In this document: piece by piece, positions 17,675-26,255 of the stretch | How the letters are laid out: every line of letters starts with the position of its first letter | How positions within the stretch are numbered: position 1 is the stretch's first letter | Assembly (NCBI GenBank): GCA_009917545.1 | Contig: QZDW01000002.1 | Coordinates: forward strand, 186,001-250,000 | Direction: 5' to 3' | Length of the DNA stretch: 64,000 nucleotides | From: a bacterium 1XD42-76 | Lineage (GTDB): Bacteria; Bacillota; Clostridia; Lachnospirales; Lachnospiraceae | Notes under the pieces: generated by a model | What the model saw: only the letters and a program-made list of their open reading frames with translations | The model's database searches: none | Told to the model about the DNA's origin: nothing | Position numbers and translations under genes: made by a program

Positions 17675-18364
17675 TTATCCCCTCCGGTGCTCTGCCTGCC
17701 TAACTGTAAGGATCCCTTCCGATACGGTGAAGCGGATCTCATAGTCCGCAAACCGCATCCCATATACCCTTTCTGCATCCTTCTGATAAGAAGGCCTCGG
17801 ATCATGAGAGAGAATCGAAATCAGGGATTCACGATGCCTCTCTTCGATGTTTGCCAGGAGTTCCTCCGGAAACTCCACCTGCAGGGAATATTCTCTGGTC
17901 TGCTCTGCAAAACCGCTCTCTGCTTCCTGACGGCAGTCTGTGATAGGAAGATACGGCTTGATATCATAGATCGGGGTCTGATCCATCAAATCTGCTCCCA
18001 GAACATGGAGCACCGGACCGTCTTTTGTGCCGAACTCGATATGATCCAGCCTGACGCACGATAAACCGACAGCATTTGGCCGGAAAGGCGAACGTGTGGC
18101 AAACACGCCCATGCGCCGGTTCCCTCCAAGCCTCGGAGGGCGTACCGTCGGATACCATCTCTTTTTCTCAGTCTCTGAAAATCCCCACAAAAGCCATATA
18201 TGGGAAAATCCCTCGAGTCCCCGGAAAGCCTCCGGGACTCGGAATTCAGGCTCGAATATAATTCTGGCTTCCAGTGATTCGATCAGCCCGCTCTGTCTGG
18301 GGATTCCGAATTTATCCGGAAAATCTGTATAAATTTTTCCTATTGTAACAAGTGTTTCTCCCAT
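17675..18364 (-). CDS. trmO: TrmO-type tRNA N6-methyladenosine methyltransferase
   Basis: A 229-residue protein of the TsaA/VirR family. The N-terminal beta-barrel domain (1-140) has the family signature RSPFRPNAVGLS and the DLMDQTPIYDIKPYLP stretch. The C-terminal third matches the small TrmO C-terminal domain. TrmO methylates the N6 of t6A37 in tRNA-Thr, using SAM. The gene is on the same strand as the GGDEF gene and starts 6 nt after its stop. Confidence 0.87.
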   Translation of the reverse strand: MGETLVTIGKIYTDFPDKFGIPRQSGLIESLEARIIFEPEFRVPEAFRGLEGFSHIWLLWGFSETEKKRWYPTVRPPRLGGNRRMGVFATRSPFRPNAVGLSCVRLDHIEFGTKDGPVLHVLGADLMDQTPIYDIKPYLPITDCRQEAESGFAEQTREYSLQVEFPEELLANIEERHRESLISILSHDPRPSYQKDAERVYGMRFADYEIRFTVSEGILTVRQAEHRRG

Positions 18365-18370
18365 CTTATC

Positions 18371-19375
18371 CTATACCAGTCTGGCTCTCTTATGCATCCT
18401 CTTATAGGCATACATGACCTTGTCTGCTTCCGAGAGCACGGTTTCAATCGACGGGCTCTCCCCCGCCTCATCTACGTTTACCTCTATGATTCCATAGCTA
18501 AAGCTGGCCGGATATGGCTTCTCATTATTCTTAATATAGCTGGAAATGATTTCCTCCATCTTTTCTGTTCCCATTGCCACCGGATAATTTTCCAAAATAA
18601 GACCAAACTCATCTCCGCCGATTCTGGCAAAAATATCCGTGGTACGGAAGCTCTTCTGGACTACCTCCACAAAGCTGCGGATATATGCATCCCCCTCCAG
18701 ATGGCCGTAATTGTCATTCACAAACTTTAATCCGTCCAAATCCATATAGACAAGCACAAACTGCTGCCGCTCTTTCAGAAGCCGTTCCATCGTTTCTTCA
18801 AAATAACGTCGATTGTATATCCCCGTTCCGAGATCATGATAGGCCTTGATTGCCAGCTTCTTTACATGATCTTTTTCCAGGGAGATATCAACTACCAGAT
18901 GCGCGAACGCCTTCCGCTGATCCCAGATGATCGGAAATGAGGTGACACGACAGATTTTTTGTTCGCCGTCTTCCAGCTCCCGGACCCTGTAGTGCTCGCC
19001 CTCGTTCCAGTCAAGAATCTGCTCCCTGAATTCCAGACGGCTGTCACAGTACGTGCACAATTCAGAATCAAAGGTCTCATGGAATAACCCCTTATTACAG
19101 TATACAATCTCTCTGGTCTCTGCATCGACCACCAGAATCCATACTCCTCCCTTTTTGTTCAGACCTGTCATCAGGTTATTGCAGTTTTCCAGAAGTTCTG
19201 TCTGGAACCGCAGCTTTTTTTCTGCATCAAACAGTCTTTCTTTCAGACACTCCAGCCCCTGGACAAGCTCCGCATGGCCGTCCTCTTCCCCTTCCAGGGA
19301 CGGAGGCTGTGCACAATCTCCGGAAAGGATCCCCCGCAGATATTCATTTAAGGATTTGTAATTGATATTTTTCAT
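18371..19375 (-). CDS. GGDEF diguanylate cyclase with PAS-like sensor region
   Basis: A 334-residue cytoplasmic protein. An N-terminal coiled-coil helix (about 35-75) and a PAS-like domain (about 75-165) precede a GGDEF domain (about 175-330) with an intact RIGGDEFGL active site and the DLDGLKFVND substrate motif, so c-di-GMP synthesis is expected. No EAL domain is present. ATG at 19375 has AGGGGAG at a good distance; the frame is open 11 codons further, overlapping the preceding gene. It follows the zinc-ribbon gene and precedes trmO closely, so the three are likely one transcript. Confidence 0.9.
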   Translation of the reverse strand: MKNINYKSLNEYLRGILSGDCAQPPSLEGEEDGHAELVQGLECLKERLFDAEKKLRFQTELLENCNNLMTGLNKKGGVWILVVDAETREIVYCNKGLFHETFDSELCTYCDSRLEFREQILDWNEGEHYRVRELEDGEQKICRVTSFPIIWDQRKAFAHLVVDISLEKDHVKKLAIKAYHDLGTGIYNRRYFEETMERLLKERQQFVLVYMDLDGLKFVNDNYGHLEGDAYIRSFVEVVQKSFRTTDIFARIGGDEFGLILENYPVAMGTEKMEEIISSYIKNNEKPYPASFSYGIIEVNVDEAGESPSIETVLSEADKVMYAYKRMHKRARLV

Positions 19376-19401
19376 ATTTGTCTCCCCTGTCAGCCCGAAC
19401 A

Positions 19402-20148
19402 TTAGCATTCCCTGATATTAATCAAAAACCAGGCACGGAGATTGATTGGCTCAATCGCTGCCTGACAATATTCACACACCCTGGCACTCAAAACACTCAC
19501 CGGAGCGCCGCAGTTCGGACAATGAGCCGCTCTGGCCCGAACCGACTCCGGAAGTCCTTCCACATCCTGGGCATATACCCATTTGAGATCGAAACGAGTC
19601 TGTATAAGCTCCGGCTCTTCCATCATTTGCCCGTCCCGCTTCTGCCTGCCGTACTGATATTCCACTGCCGACTGGACCGTAACAGAACAGCCTGCGGATG
19701 ATCCCGCATACTGACTTATTTCTGTTTTATGTATCACGATACTGTGGAACATCTCGCGGATCCCCTGTTCCTCATCCCTCTTAATCCACAGCCTGAGAGA
19801 CTCCTCAAGCTCCCCGGATGCGCCCTCTCCCAGCACGATTTTCTGATTCTGTACCGACATCAGCGCTTTTGTCAGAAGATTTTCCGAACGCGCAATGAAT
19901 TCCTCCAGCGAAAACTCCGGGAAATCCTTCTGAATGCGCGGCAGATAAAGGCTCGTCATCCCTGCTACCGATTTCGGTGTGCGTGCAAATTCCTCTTCCT
20001 GCTGCTTGAGTCCCTCCAGCAGGGAATCTGTCCCAAACGCCATCCTGGAGAGGTTCCTGATCTTCCTCTGTATCGTCCAAACCACTCCCAAAATCACAAC
20101 GCTAAAAATCAATGCGGCCGCCAGCAAAAAAACACCGGCACCCTCCAT
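19402..20148 (-). CDS. Membrane-anchored TIM44-like/zinc-ribbon protein
   Basis: A 248-residue protein with one N-terminal transmembrane helix (about 5-25), then a helical soluble region and a domain of mixed strands (about 85-205) resembling TIM44-like folds. It ends with a four-cysteine zinc ribbon (CPNCGAP and CEYCQA, about 211-229). Proteins with this arrangement are common in Firmicutes but have no settled role. It is on the same strand as the GGDEF gene, 26 nt ahead of it. Confidence 0.75.
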   Translation of the reverse strand: MEGAGVFLLAAALIFSVVILGVVWTIQRKIRNLSRMAFGTDSLLEGLKQQEEEFARTPKSVAGMTSLYLPRIQKDFPEFSLEEFIARSENLLTKALMSVQNQKIVLGEGASGELEESLRLWIKRDEEQGIREMFHSIVIHKTEISQYAGSSAGCSVTVQSAVEYQYGRQKRDGQMMEEPELIQTRFDLKWVYAQDVEGLPESVRARAAHCPNCGAPVSVLSARVCEYCQAAIEPINLRAWFLINIREC

Positions 20149-20313
20149 AGCCTCATCCCCTTATCCGAAAAAACAGCGATATCAGATAGTATACCATATT
20201 TCCCATTAAAAATATATCATTTTCCAACTTTTTTCTGACGCTTTTCCCTGCTGTTATTCCCTGTCCTTTCTTTATTCCTATTTGCAGGTAAGAGGGCTGC
20301 TCCTGGCAGCCTC

Positions 20314-21834
20314 CTACACTAACTTCTCCAGTTCCTTCACATACTCTGTCTCATCTGCCGTCCTGTGGCTCGCCCTGGACGCGTAGTTTTTCACCGCCCC
20401 CGTCGACGTTTCAACCGGCTGCATCGTGCCCGCGCCTCCCACACAGCCTCCCGGACAGGCCATCCCTTCCAGCAGATATCCGTCATATTTTCCTGCCTTC
20501 GCCAGAGACAAGAGTTTTCTGCACTCTCTGAGCCCGTCGGCGCTCGCGGTCTTTACTTCCCTGTCAGGATACCGTTCTTTCAACACATTTACCACTGCCC
20601 CGGCCACGCCTTGCGGCACAGCAAAATTCCGCCCGTCATGCGACGCGCCGCTGACTCCCCCGGGATCTTCTTCTATGCTCTCCATATCGACATGCCGGGC
20701 GTCGAAAATGCCGGCCATCTCCTCAAAGGTAAGTACGAAATCCACATCGCTGCGGATATCGCTTCTCATGGCTTCCAGTTTTTTTGCCGCACAGGGGCCG
20801 ATAAATACCACCTTTGCTTTCTCATGTCGTTTCTTAATGAGCCGCGCCGTCAGCGTCATCGGGGTGAGAGCCATAGAAATATGGCCTGCGTATTCCGGAA
20901 ACAGATTTTTCGCCATTTTCGCCCACGCCGGACAGCATGAGGTCGCCATAAAGCGCAGTTTCTCCGGCACCTCGAACACAAAATCCTCGGCCTCCTGGGC
21001 CGCGCACAGGTCTGCACCGACCGCCACCTCAAATACATCGGCAAAGCCCAAAGCTTTCATCGCCGCACGCAGCTTTCCAGGTGTTACTTTGGGCCCGAAC
21101 TGGCCGACAAAGGCCGGAGCTACCGCTGCATAGACACGCTCGCCGGATTGAATGGCACGGATAACCTGAAAAATCTGGGATTTATCGGCAATCGCGCCAA
21201 AGGGGCAATTTACAAGGCACATCCCGCACGAAACGCAGCGGTCGTAATTGATATCGGCTCTCCCGTTTTCATCCGAACCGATGGCATCCACTCCACAGGC
21301 CGAAGCGCATGGCCGTTCCTGGATAATAATTGCGTGATAGGGACAGGCCTTTACACAGCGGCCACAGCGGATACACGTTTCCGGGTCGATTTGCGACATT
21401 CCGCTTGTATCCTTCAGAGAGACTGCCTTCACTGGACAGACCTCGACACACGGGTGCGCCAGGCAGGCCTGGCAGCCGTCTGTCACAAACACCCGCTTTT
21501 CGTGGCAGGCATGGCAGGCAAATTTAATTACGTTGATAAGTGGGTGCGTATAATACGTCTCCGCCTGGTCTGCTGCCTCAATGTCCTCAGAGACCGGCGC
21601 AGGATTATCCGCGCTCCGGCAGGGAAGCCCCAGTGCAAGGCGCAGGCGTTCCCCCACAATGGCCCGCTCCAGGAAAACATCGCTTCGGAAGCTTCCCACC
21701 TCCCCCGGTATAATTTTATATGGAAGCTCTTCAATCCGTTTATCTAACGGCCACTCCGTATGATAGGCCATGCGGGCCGCTTCTCTGAAAATTCTGTGGC
21801 GGATCTCCTGAATCCTTGTCTCCACACCACGCAT
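20314..21834 (-). CDS. [FeFe]-hydrogenase-like iron-sulfur protein
   Basis: A 506-residue cytoplasmic protein. Residues 100-215 hold several cysteine clusters, including two standard [4Fe-4S] ferredoxin sets (CIRCGRCVKAC, CVSCGMCLVNC) and extra sets (CHAC, CQACLAHPCVEVC). The H-cluster domain has all three motifs with cysteine ligands: TSCCPAW (C300, C301), GPCAAKKLE (C348) and EGMACPGGCVGGAG (C460, C464). The TSCCP form of motif 1, in place of TSCSP, points to a group B or a sensory-type hydrogenase rather than the classical group A enzyme; this subgrouping is from memory. No maturase genes are nearby. Hydrogen turnover is probable but not proven. Confidence 0.85.
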   Translation of the reverse strand: MRGVETRIQEIRHRIFREAARMAYHTEWPLDKRIEELPYKIIPGEVGSFRSDVFLERAIVGERLRLALGLPCRSADNPAPVSEDIEAADQAETYYTHPLINVIKFACHACHEKRVFVTDGCQACLAHPCVEVCPVKAVSLKDTSGMSQIDPETCIRCGRCVKACPYHAIIIQERPCASACGVDAIGSDENGRADINYDRCVSCGMCLVNCPFGAIADKSQIFQVIRAIQSGERVYAAVAPAFVGQFGPKVTPGKLRAAMKALGFADVFEVAVGADLCAAQEAEDFVFEVPEKLRFMATSCCPAWAKMAKNLFPEYAGHISMALTPMTLTARLIKKRHEKAKVVFIGPCAAKKLEAMRSDIRSDVDFVLTFEEMAGIFDARHVDMESIEEDPGGVSGASHDGRNFAVPQGVAGAVVNVLKERYPDREVKTASADGLRECRKLLSLAKAGKYDGYLLEGMACPGGCVGGAGTMQPVETSTGAVKNYASRASHRTADETEYVKELEKLV

Positions 21835-21947
21835 ACTTGTTCACTCCTTACCTTCAGGCACCATTTCCGGCAGCCTGCCGATTTTCCTTATACGGACAGG
21901 ATTCCCAGACGCTGATCGTTCTATACGGCCGGTTTCTCATCTTCCCC

Positions 21948-21976
21948 TTGTGAAAAAGCAACATTTGCGATATAAT
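21948..21976 (+). promoter_or_regulatory. Rubrerythrin promoter
   Basis: TTGTGA (21948-21953), a 17-nt spacer and TATAAT (21971-21976), 37 nt before the ATG. No PerR box is recognisable. Confidence 0.8.
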
Positions 21977-22013
21977 AGAAATACTATCATCTGGAAAAGA
22001 AAGGAGTAATCAC

Positions 22014-22556
22014 ATGGCAAATCATCCATATGCCGGAACTCAGACAGAAAAGAATCTGGAAGCTGCATTTGCAGGCGAATCCCAGGCGAGAAACAAATAT
22101 ACATATTTTGCTTCCGCTGCCAAAAAGGAGGGCTACGAGCAGATTTCCGCTTTATTTTTGAAAACAGCTGATAATGAAAAGGAACATGCCAAAATGTGGC
22201 TCAGGGAATTAAAGGGAATCGGCAATACGGCTGAAAACCTGCTCCATGCCGCCGAAGGCGAAAATTTTGAGTGGACTGATATGTATGAAGGTTTCGCTAA
22301 AACAGCTGAGGAGGAGGGCTTTCCGGAACTGGCACAGAAGTTCCGCAATGTCGCTGCGATTGAAAAGCATCACGAAGAACGCTATCGCGCCCTGCTCCAC
22401 AATGTAGAGGCAGCCGAGGTGTTCCAAAAGAGCGAAGTCAAGGTATGGGAATGCCGCAACTGCGGTCATATCGTGGTGGGAACCGCTGCTCCCGAAGTCT
22501 GCCCGACTTGTGCCCATCCGCAGAGCTATTTCGAGATCAGCGCTGAGAACTATTAA
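22014..22556 (+). CDS. rbr: Rubrerythrin
   Basis: A 180-residue oxidative-stress protein that reduces hydrogen peroxide in anaerobes. The diiron ferritin-like domain (1-135) has the ligand motifs E22 (GESQARNKY), ENEKEH (E55-H58) and EKHH (E117-H120); a rubredoxin-type iron site follows with C147, C150, C163 and C166 (CRNCG ... CPTC). Length is typical. AAGGAG precedes the ATG at 7 nt. It has its own promoter and a terminator directly behind. Confidence 0.95.
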   Translation: MANHPYAGTQTEKNLEAAFAGESQARNKYTYFASAAKKEGYEQISALFLKTADNEKEHAKMWLRELKGIGNTAENLLHAAEGENFEWTDMYEGFAKTAEEEGFPELAQKFRNVAAIEKHHEERYRALLHNVEAAEVFQKSEVKVWECRNCGHIVVGTAAPEVCPTCAHPQSYFEISAENY

Positions 22557-22599
22557 TCCTGTCATCTCTGCCGCACAATATGCTGCAGTCTGAGAGGGA

Positions 22600-22634
22600 A
22601 CAGGCGGAAACTCAAAAAAGTCCCGCCTGTTTTC
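22600..22634 (+). terminator. Terminator after rubrerythrin
   Basis: ACAGGCGG (22600-22607) pairs with CCGCCTGT (22623-22630), followed by TTTT. It lies between convergent rbr and purD and could serve both strands. A second tetraloop hairpin is at 22664-22679. Confidence 0.75.
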
Positions 22635-22691
22635 ATTCTCTCTTCTCTTTTTTCGTACCTGTCTGCCGGCTTTCCGGCACCAGCTGCGAAT

Positions 22692-23969
22692 CTACACCTC
22701 ATCGACGGATTTGCCGATATCATGGCGCATATATTGATTCTCGAAGTTTACCCACTCCACAGCCTTATATGCGTTTTCTCTCGCTTCCTTTAACGTAGCT
22801 CCGTTGGCTGTTACGCCAAGTACACGGCCGCCGTTCGTCACGATGCGTCCGTTCCCGTCAAATTTGGTTCCGGAATGGAATACATAGTAATCCTCTTTGC
22901 CTTTAAAATTCTCAAGCCCTTTGATCGGGAAGCCTTTCTTATATTCCACCGGATAACCGTCAGAAGCCAGAATGACGCATACTGTCGCCCTGCCGTTGTC
23001 GAATTTGAGCTCGATCTCATCCAGCCTGCCGTCAATACAGGCCTCAAACACCTCAATGATGTCATTTTCCAGTCTGGGAAGCACCACCTGGGCCTCCGGA
23101 TCCCCGAACCTCGCGTTATATTCCAACACCTTCGGCCCGTCCTCTGTCAGCATGAGGCCGAAGAAAATCACTCCTTTAAAAGGCCGCCCTTCCGCCTTCA
23201 TCGCATCCACTGTGGGCTGATAAATATACTTCTGGCAGAATGCATCTACTTCTTCTGTGTAGAACGGGCTGGGGGAAAAATTGCCCATCCCGCCGGTATT
23301 TAATCCCTGATCTCCATCCTTTGCCCGCTTATGGTCCTGCGCGGAGCTCATGATCCTGACCGTATTGCCATCCACAAAAGAAAGCACAGAGACCTCGCGG
23401 CCTGTCAGAAATTCCTCAATTACGATCTCATTTCCGGCAGAGCCGAACTTCTTATCCAGCATAAGCGTTTTTACGCCTTTCTTTGCCTCGGAAAGCGTCT
23501 CGCAGATCAAGACACCCTTTCCCAGGGCCAGCCCGTCCGCTTTCAATACAACAGGAAGCCTGGCTGTCTCAAGATAGGCAAGCGCTTCCTCTGCCGACGT
23601 AAACGTCTCGTAAGCAGCCGTCGGGATATGGTACTTTTTCATCAGGTTCTTGGCAAACGCCTTGGAGCCCTCAAGGATGGCCGCATTCTTTCCCGGCCCG
23701 AACACGCGCAGGCCGGCTTCCTCAAACTTGTCCACGATGCCGCCCACCAACGGATCATCCATGCCGATTACCGTCAGGTCAATCTCCTTTTCTTTTGCAA
23801 ATGACACCATCCGGTCAAATTCCATCGCGCCGATCGGTACGCACTCCGCCACCTCAGAGATTCCGGCGTTCCCCGGAGCGCAGTAAATCTTTTCCACATG
23901 CTTACTCTGCGCCGCCTTCCAGGCAATCGCATGCTCTCTGCCGCCGCTTCCCACAATCAGTATTTTCAT
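22692..23969 (-). CDS. purD: Phosphoribosylamine-glycine ligase
   Basis: A 425-residue ATP-grasp enzyme that joins glycine to phosphoribosylamine (GAR synthetase) in purine synthesis. The N-terminal domain begins ILIVGSGGREHAIAWK; the ATP-grasp core has the P-loop-like KADGLALGKGV and EYNARFGDPEAQ metal and substrate motif. Start ATG at 23969 is chosen because the conserved N-terminus begins there; the frame is open ten more codons. It is the last gene of the purE-purM-purN-purD run, with a 71-nt gap behind purN. Confidence 0.95.
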   Translation of the reverse strand: MKILIVGSGGREHAIAWKAAQSKHVEKIYCAPGNAGISEVAECVPIGAMEFDRMVSFAKEKEIDLTVIGMDDPLVGGIVDKFEEAGLRVFGPGKNAAILEGSKAFAKNLMKKYHIPTAAYETFTSAEEALAYLETARLPVVLKADGLALGKGVLICETLSEAKKGVKTLMLDKKFGSAGNEIVIEEFLTGREVSVLSFVDGNTVRIMSSAQDHKRAKDGDQGLNTGGMGNFSPSPFYTEEVDAFCQKYIYQPTVDAMKAEGRPFKGVIFFGLMLTEDGPKVLEYNARFGDPEAQVVLPRLENDIIEVFEACIDGRLDEIELKFDNGRATVCVILASDGYPVEYKKGFPIKGLENFKGKEDYYVFHSGTKFDGNGRIVTNGGRVLGVTANGATLKEARENAYKAVEWVNFENQYMRHDIGKSVDEV

Positions 23970-24040
23970 CGTTTTTATCATTCCTTTCGCTTCGCTCAAG
24001 GTACAAACAAGTTATGAAAAATACACTTTATTTTTCACTC

Positions 24041-24667
24041 TCATCTCTCCGCTCCAAAGGCCTGCACGCAAGCAGCCCTCTGGGGATTGGCGATCATATG
24101 AATGGCCTGTGGAAGAAGCTTCCACTCTGCCTCTTCCATCACACGCCTCTGGAGAATCTCCGGCGTATCGCCCGCCTTTACCTCCACTGCCTTCTGTAAA
24201 AGGATAGGGCCGGAATCCATGCCCTCATCCACAAAATGTACCGTGGCGCCTGTAATCTTCACGCCGCGGGCCAGGGCCGCCTCATGAACCTTGAGTCCAT
24301 AGTAGCCCACGCCGCAGAACGAGGGAATCAGGGACGGATGGATATTGATGATCCGGTTACGGTACTTTTCAATCATCGCTGCCGGAATCTTTACCAGGAA
24401 ACCAGCCAGGACAATCAGATCCAACCCGTACGCATCCACCCGCCGGAGCAGTTCTTTCTCAAACTGCGCCCGGTTCTCAAAATCCTTTGGGCACACGCAC
24501 TCGGCGGCAACCCCATGCTTTCTGGCACGCTCCAGCGCGTAAGCTTTCGCATTATTGCTGATTACTACCTCGACCCTGGCATTTTCAACCGTTCCGGCAT
24601 CAATAGCGTCCAGCACCGCCTGAAGGTTCGTCCCCCCGCCGGACACAAGCACGCCGACTCTTAGCAT
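24041..24667 (-). CDS. purN: Phosphoribosylglycinamide formyltransferase
   Basis: A 208-residue folate-dependent enzyme transferring a formyl group to GAR. The phosphate-binding loop is [12 protein letters not shown] near the N-terminus. The catalytic N-x-H-x-S/x-D arrangement is seen in [12 protein letters not shown] and in [12 protein letters not shown]. Length is normal. Its start overlaps the end of purM by 7 nt, a sign of coupled translation. Confidence 0.95.
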   Translation of the reverse strand: MLRVGVLVSGGGTNLQAVLDAIDAGTVENARVEVVISNNAKAYALERARKHGVAAECVCPKDFENRAQFEKELLRRVDAYGLDLIVLAGFLVKIPAAMIEKYRNRIINIHPSLIPSFCGVGYYGLKVHEAALARGVKITGATVHFVDEGMDSGPILLQKAVEVKAGDTPEILQRRVMEEAEWKLLPQAIHMIANPQRAACVQAFGAER

Positions 24668-25692
24668 AGATCCACTCCCTTTTTCCCATTGACGATGGAA
24701 CCGATGACAAAGGGCTGCTCCCCGGCTTCCTTCATGGCCTCTGTTGCTTTCTGTACATCGGCTGCATCCAAAGCCACTACCATCCCGATTCCCATGTTAA
24801 AGGTATTATACATGATCTTTTCTTCAATCCCGCCCTTTTCCCTCAGCATACTGAAAATCGGCGGCACCGGGTAACTGTCTTTCTCAATCCTGGCACGCAG
24901 GCCGTCTCTGAGCATACGCGGGACATTTTCATAAAAACCGCCGCCTGTGATATGGCTGCAGGCATGGATCCTGACGCCTGCCTTTTTCACAGCCGCCAGG
25001 GCTTTCACATAAATCTTTGTCGGCGCAAGCAGTGTCTCTCCCAGCGTGCCGCCCAGCTCTTCATAGTATGTACCGAGCCCTTCTGCGGTCATCTGCTCTT
25101 CAAACACCTTACGCACCAGAGAAAACCCATTGGAATGCACTCCGGATGAAGCCATGCCAAGAAGGACATCGCCCTCTTTCAGAGCCTTTCCGTCGATCAG
25201 ATCCTTTTCATCCACCACGCCAACGGCAAAACCGGCCAGATCGTACTCTTCTATGGGATAAAATCCAGGCATCTCCGCTGTCTCTCCGCCGACCAGGGCC
25301 GCTCCGGCCTGTTTGCACCCCTCGGCCACACCGGAAACGATCGCCGCAATCTTCTCCGGAACATTCTTACCGCAGGCGATATAATCCAGGAAGAACAGCG
25401 GCTCGCCGCCCGCACATGCCACGTCATTGACACACATCGCAACACAGTCGATACCGACCGTGTCATGCCGGTCCATCAGAAACGCCAGTTTAAGCTTCGT
25501 GCCCACACCATCCGTTCCTGACAAAAGTACCGGATGCTCCATTTCCTTAAATGCTGCCGCAGAGAATGCGCCGGAAAAGCCGCCGATGCCCCCCATGACT
25601 TCCGGACGGAACGTCCCCTTCACAAACTTTTTCATCAACTCCACGGACTGATATCCAGCCTCAATATCGACCCCGGCCTTCTTGTAATCCAT
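24661..25692 (-). CDS. purM: Phosphoribosylformylglycinamidine cyclo-ligase
   Basis: A 343-residue AIR synthetase, cyclising FGAM with ATP. Family motifs seen: [14 protein letters not shown] near the start, [21 protein letters not shown] (about 134-145) and [19 protein letters not shown] precedes the ATG. It follows purE with a 21-nt gap and overlaps purN. Confidence 0.95.
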   Translation of the reverse strand: MDYKKAGVDIEAGYQSVELMKKFVKGTFRPEVMGGIGGFSGAFSAAAFKEMEHPVLLSGTDGVGTKLKLAFLMDRHDTVGIDCVAMCVNDVACAGGEPLFFLDYIACGKNVPEKIAAIVSGVAEGCKQAGAALVGGETAEMPGFYPIEEYDLAGFAVGVVDEKDLIDGKALKEGDVLLGMASSGVHSNGFSLVRKVFEEQMTAEGLGTYYEELGGTLGETLLAPTKIYVKALAAVKKAGVRIHACSHITGGGFYENVPRMLRDGLRARIEKDSYPVPPIFSMLREKGGIEEKIMYNTFNMGIGMVVALDAADVQKATEAMKEAGEQPFVIGSIVNGKKGVDLC

Positions 25693-25713
25693 AACATCCT
25701 CCTACTCGTATTT

Positions 25714-26232
25714 TTACTTTTTCATCCCTGCCAGATACTCCTCGTATCCGATCTTCTGGAGCTTTTCATCCTTTGCCACAACATCATTCTTCATGTTTTC
25801 CGAATATGCAGCCAGCCGTTCAAGAAGCGCCTCATCTGAGACTGCCAGAATCTTTGCCGCCAGAATCCCTGCGTTCATCCCCCCGTTAATCGCCACTGTA
25901 GCCACAGGAATCCCCGAAGGCATCTGTACGATGGAATAAAGGGAATCCACTCCGCCCAGATCCGAAGTTTTCATGGGAATCCCGATCACCGGCAGCGGAA
26001 ACAGCGCCGCGCACATCCCCGGAAGGTGGGCCGCCTTGCCGGCGCCCGCGATGATTACGCGGATCCCTCTGTCCTTTGCATGCTTTGCATACTCAAAGAA
26101 AATATCCGGCTCCCTGTGCGCCGAGATCACCGTCATCTCAAAATCAACCCCGAGTTTCTTTAAAATATCTGCTGCCTGCGCCATCACAGGCATATCGGAA
26201 TCACTGCCCATCACAATTCCTACCTTAGCCAT
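25714..26232 (-). CDS. purE: N5-carboxyaminoimidazole ribonucleotide mutase (class I PurE)
   Basis: A 172-residue enzyme that interconverts N5-CAIR and CAIR. The signature GSDSDMPVM near the N-terminus, SAHREPD (catalytic histidine) and [12 protein letters not shown] are present. No purK is in the window. The C-terminal residues MKK end a typical class I protein. AAGGAGG lies before the ATG. It starts 23 nt after the M29 aminopeptidase, so it is probably in the same operon. Confidence 0.94.
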   Translation of the reverse strand: MAKVGIVMGSDSDMPVMAQAADILKKLGVDFEMTVISAHREPDIFFEYAKHAKDRGIRVIIAGAGKAAHLPGMCAALFPLPVIGIPMKTSDLGGVDSLYSIVQMPSGIPVATVAINGGMNAGILAAKILAVSDEALLERLAAYSENMKNDVVAKDEKLQKIGYEEYLAGMKK

Positions 26233-26255
26233 ACTGTCTCCTCCTTGTTCTCCTG

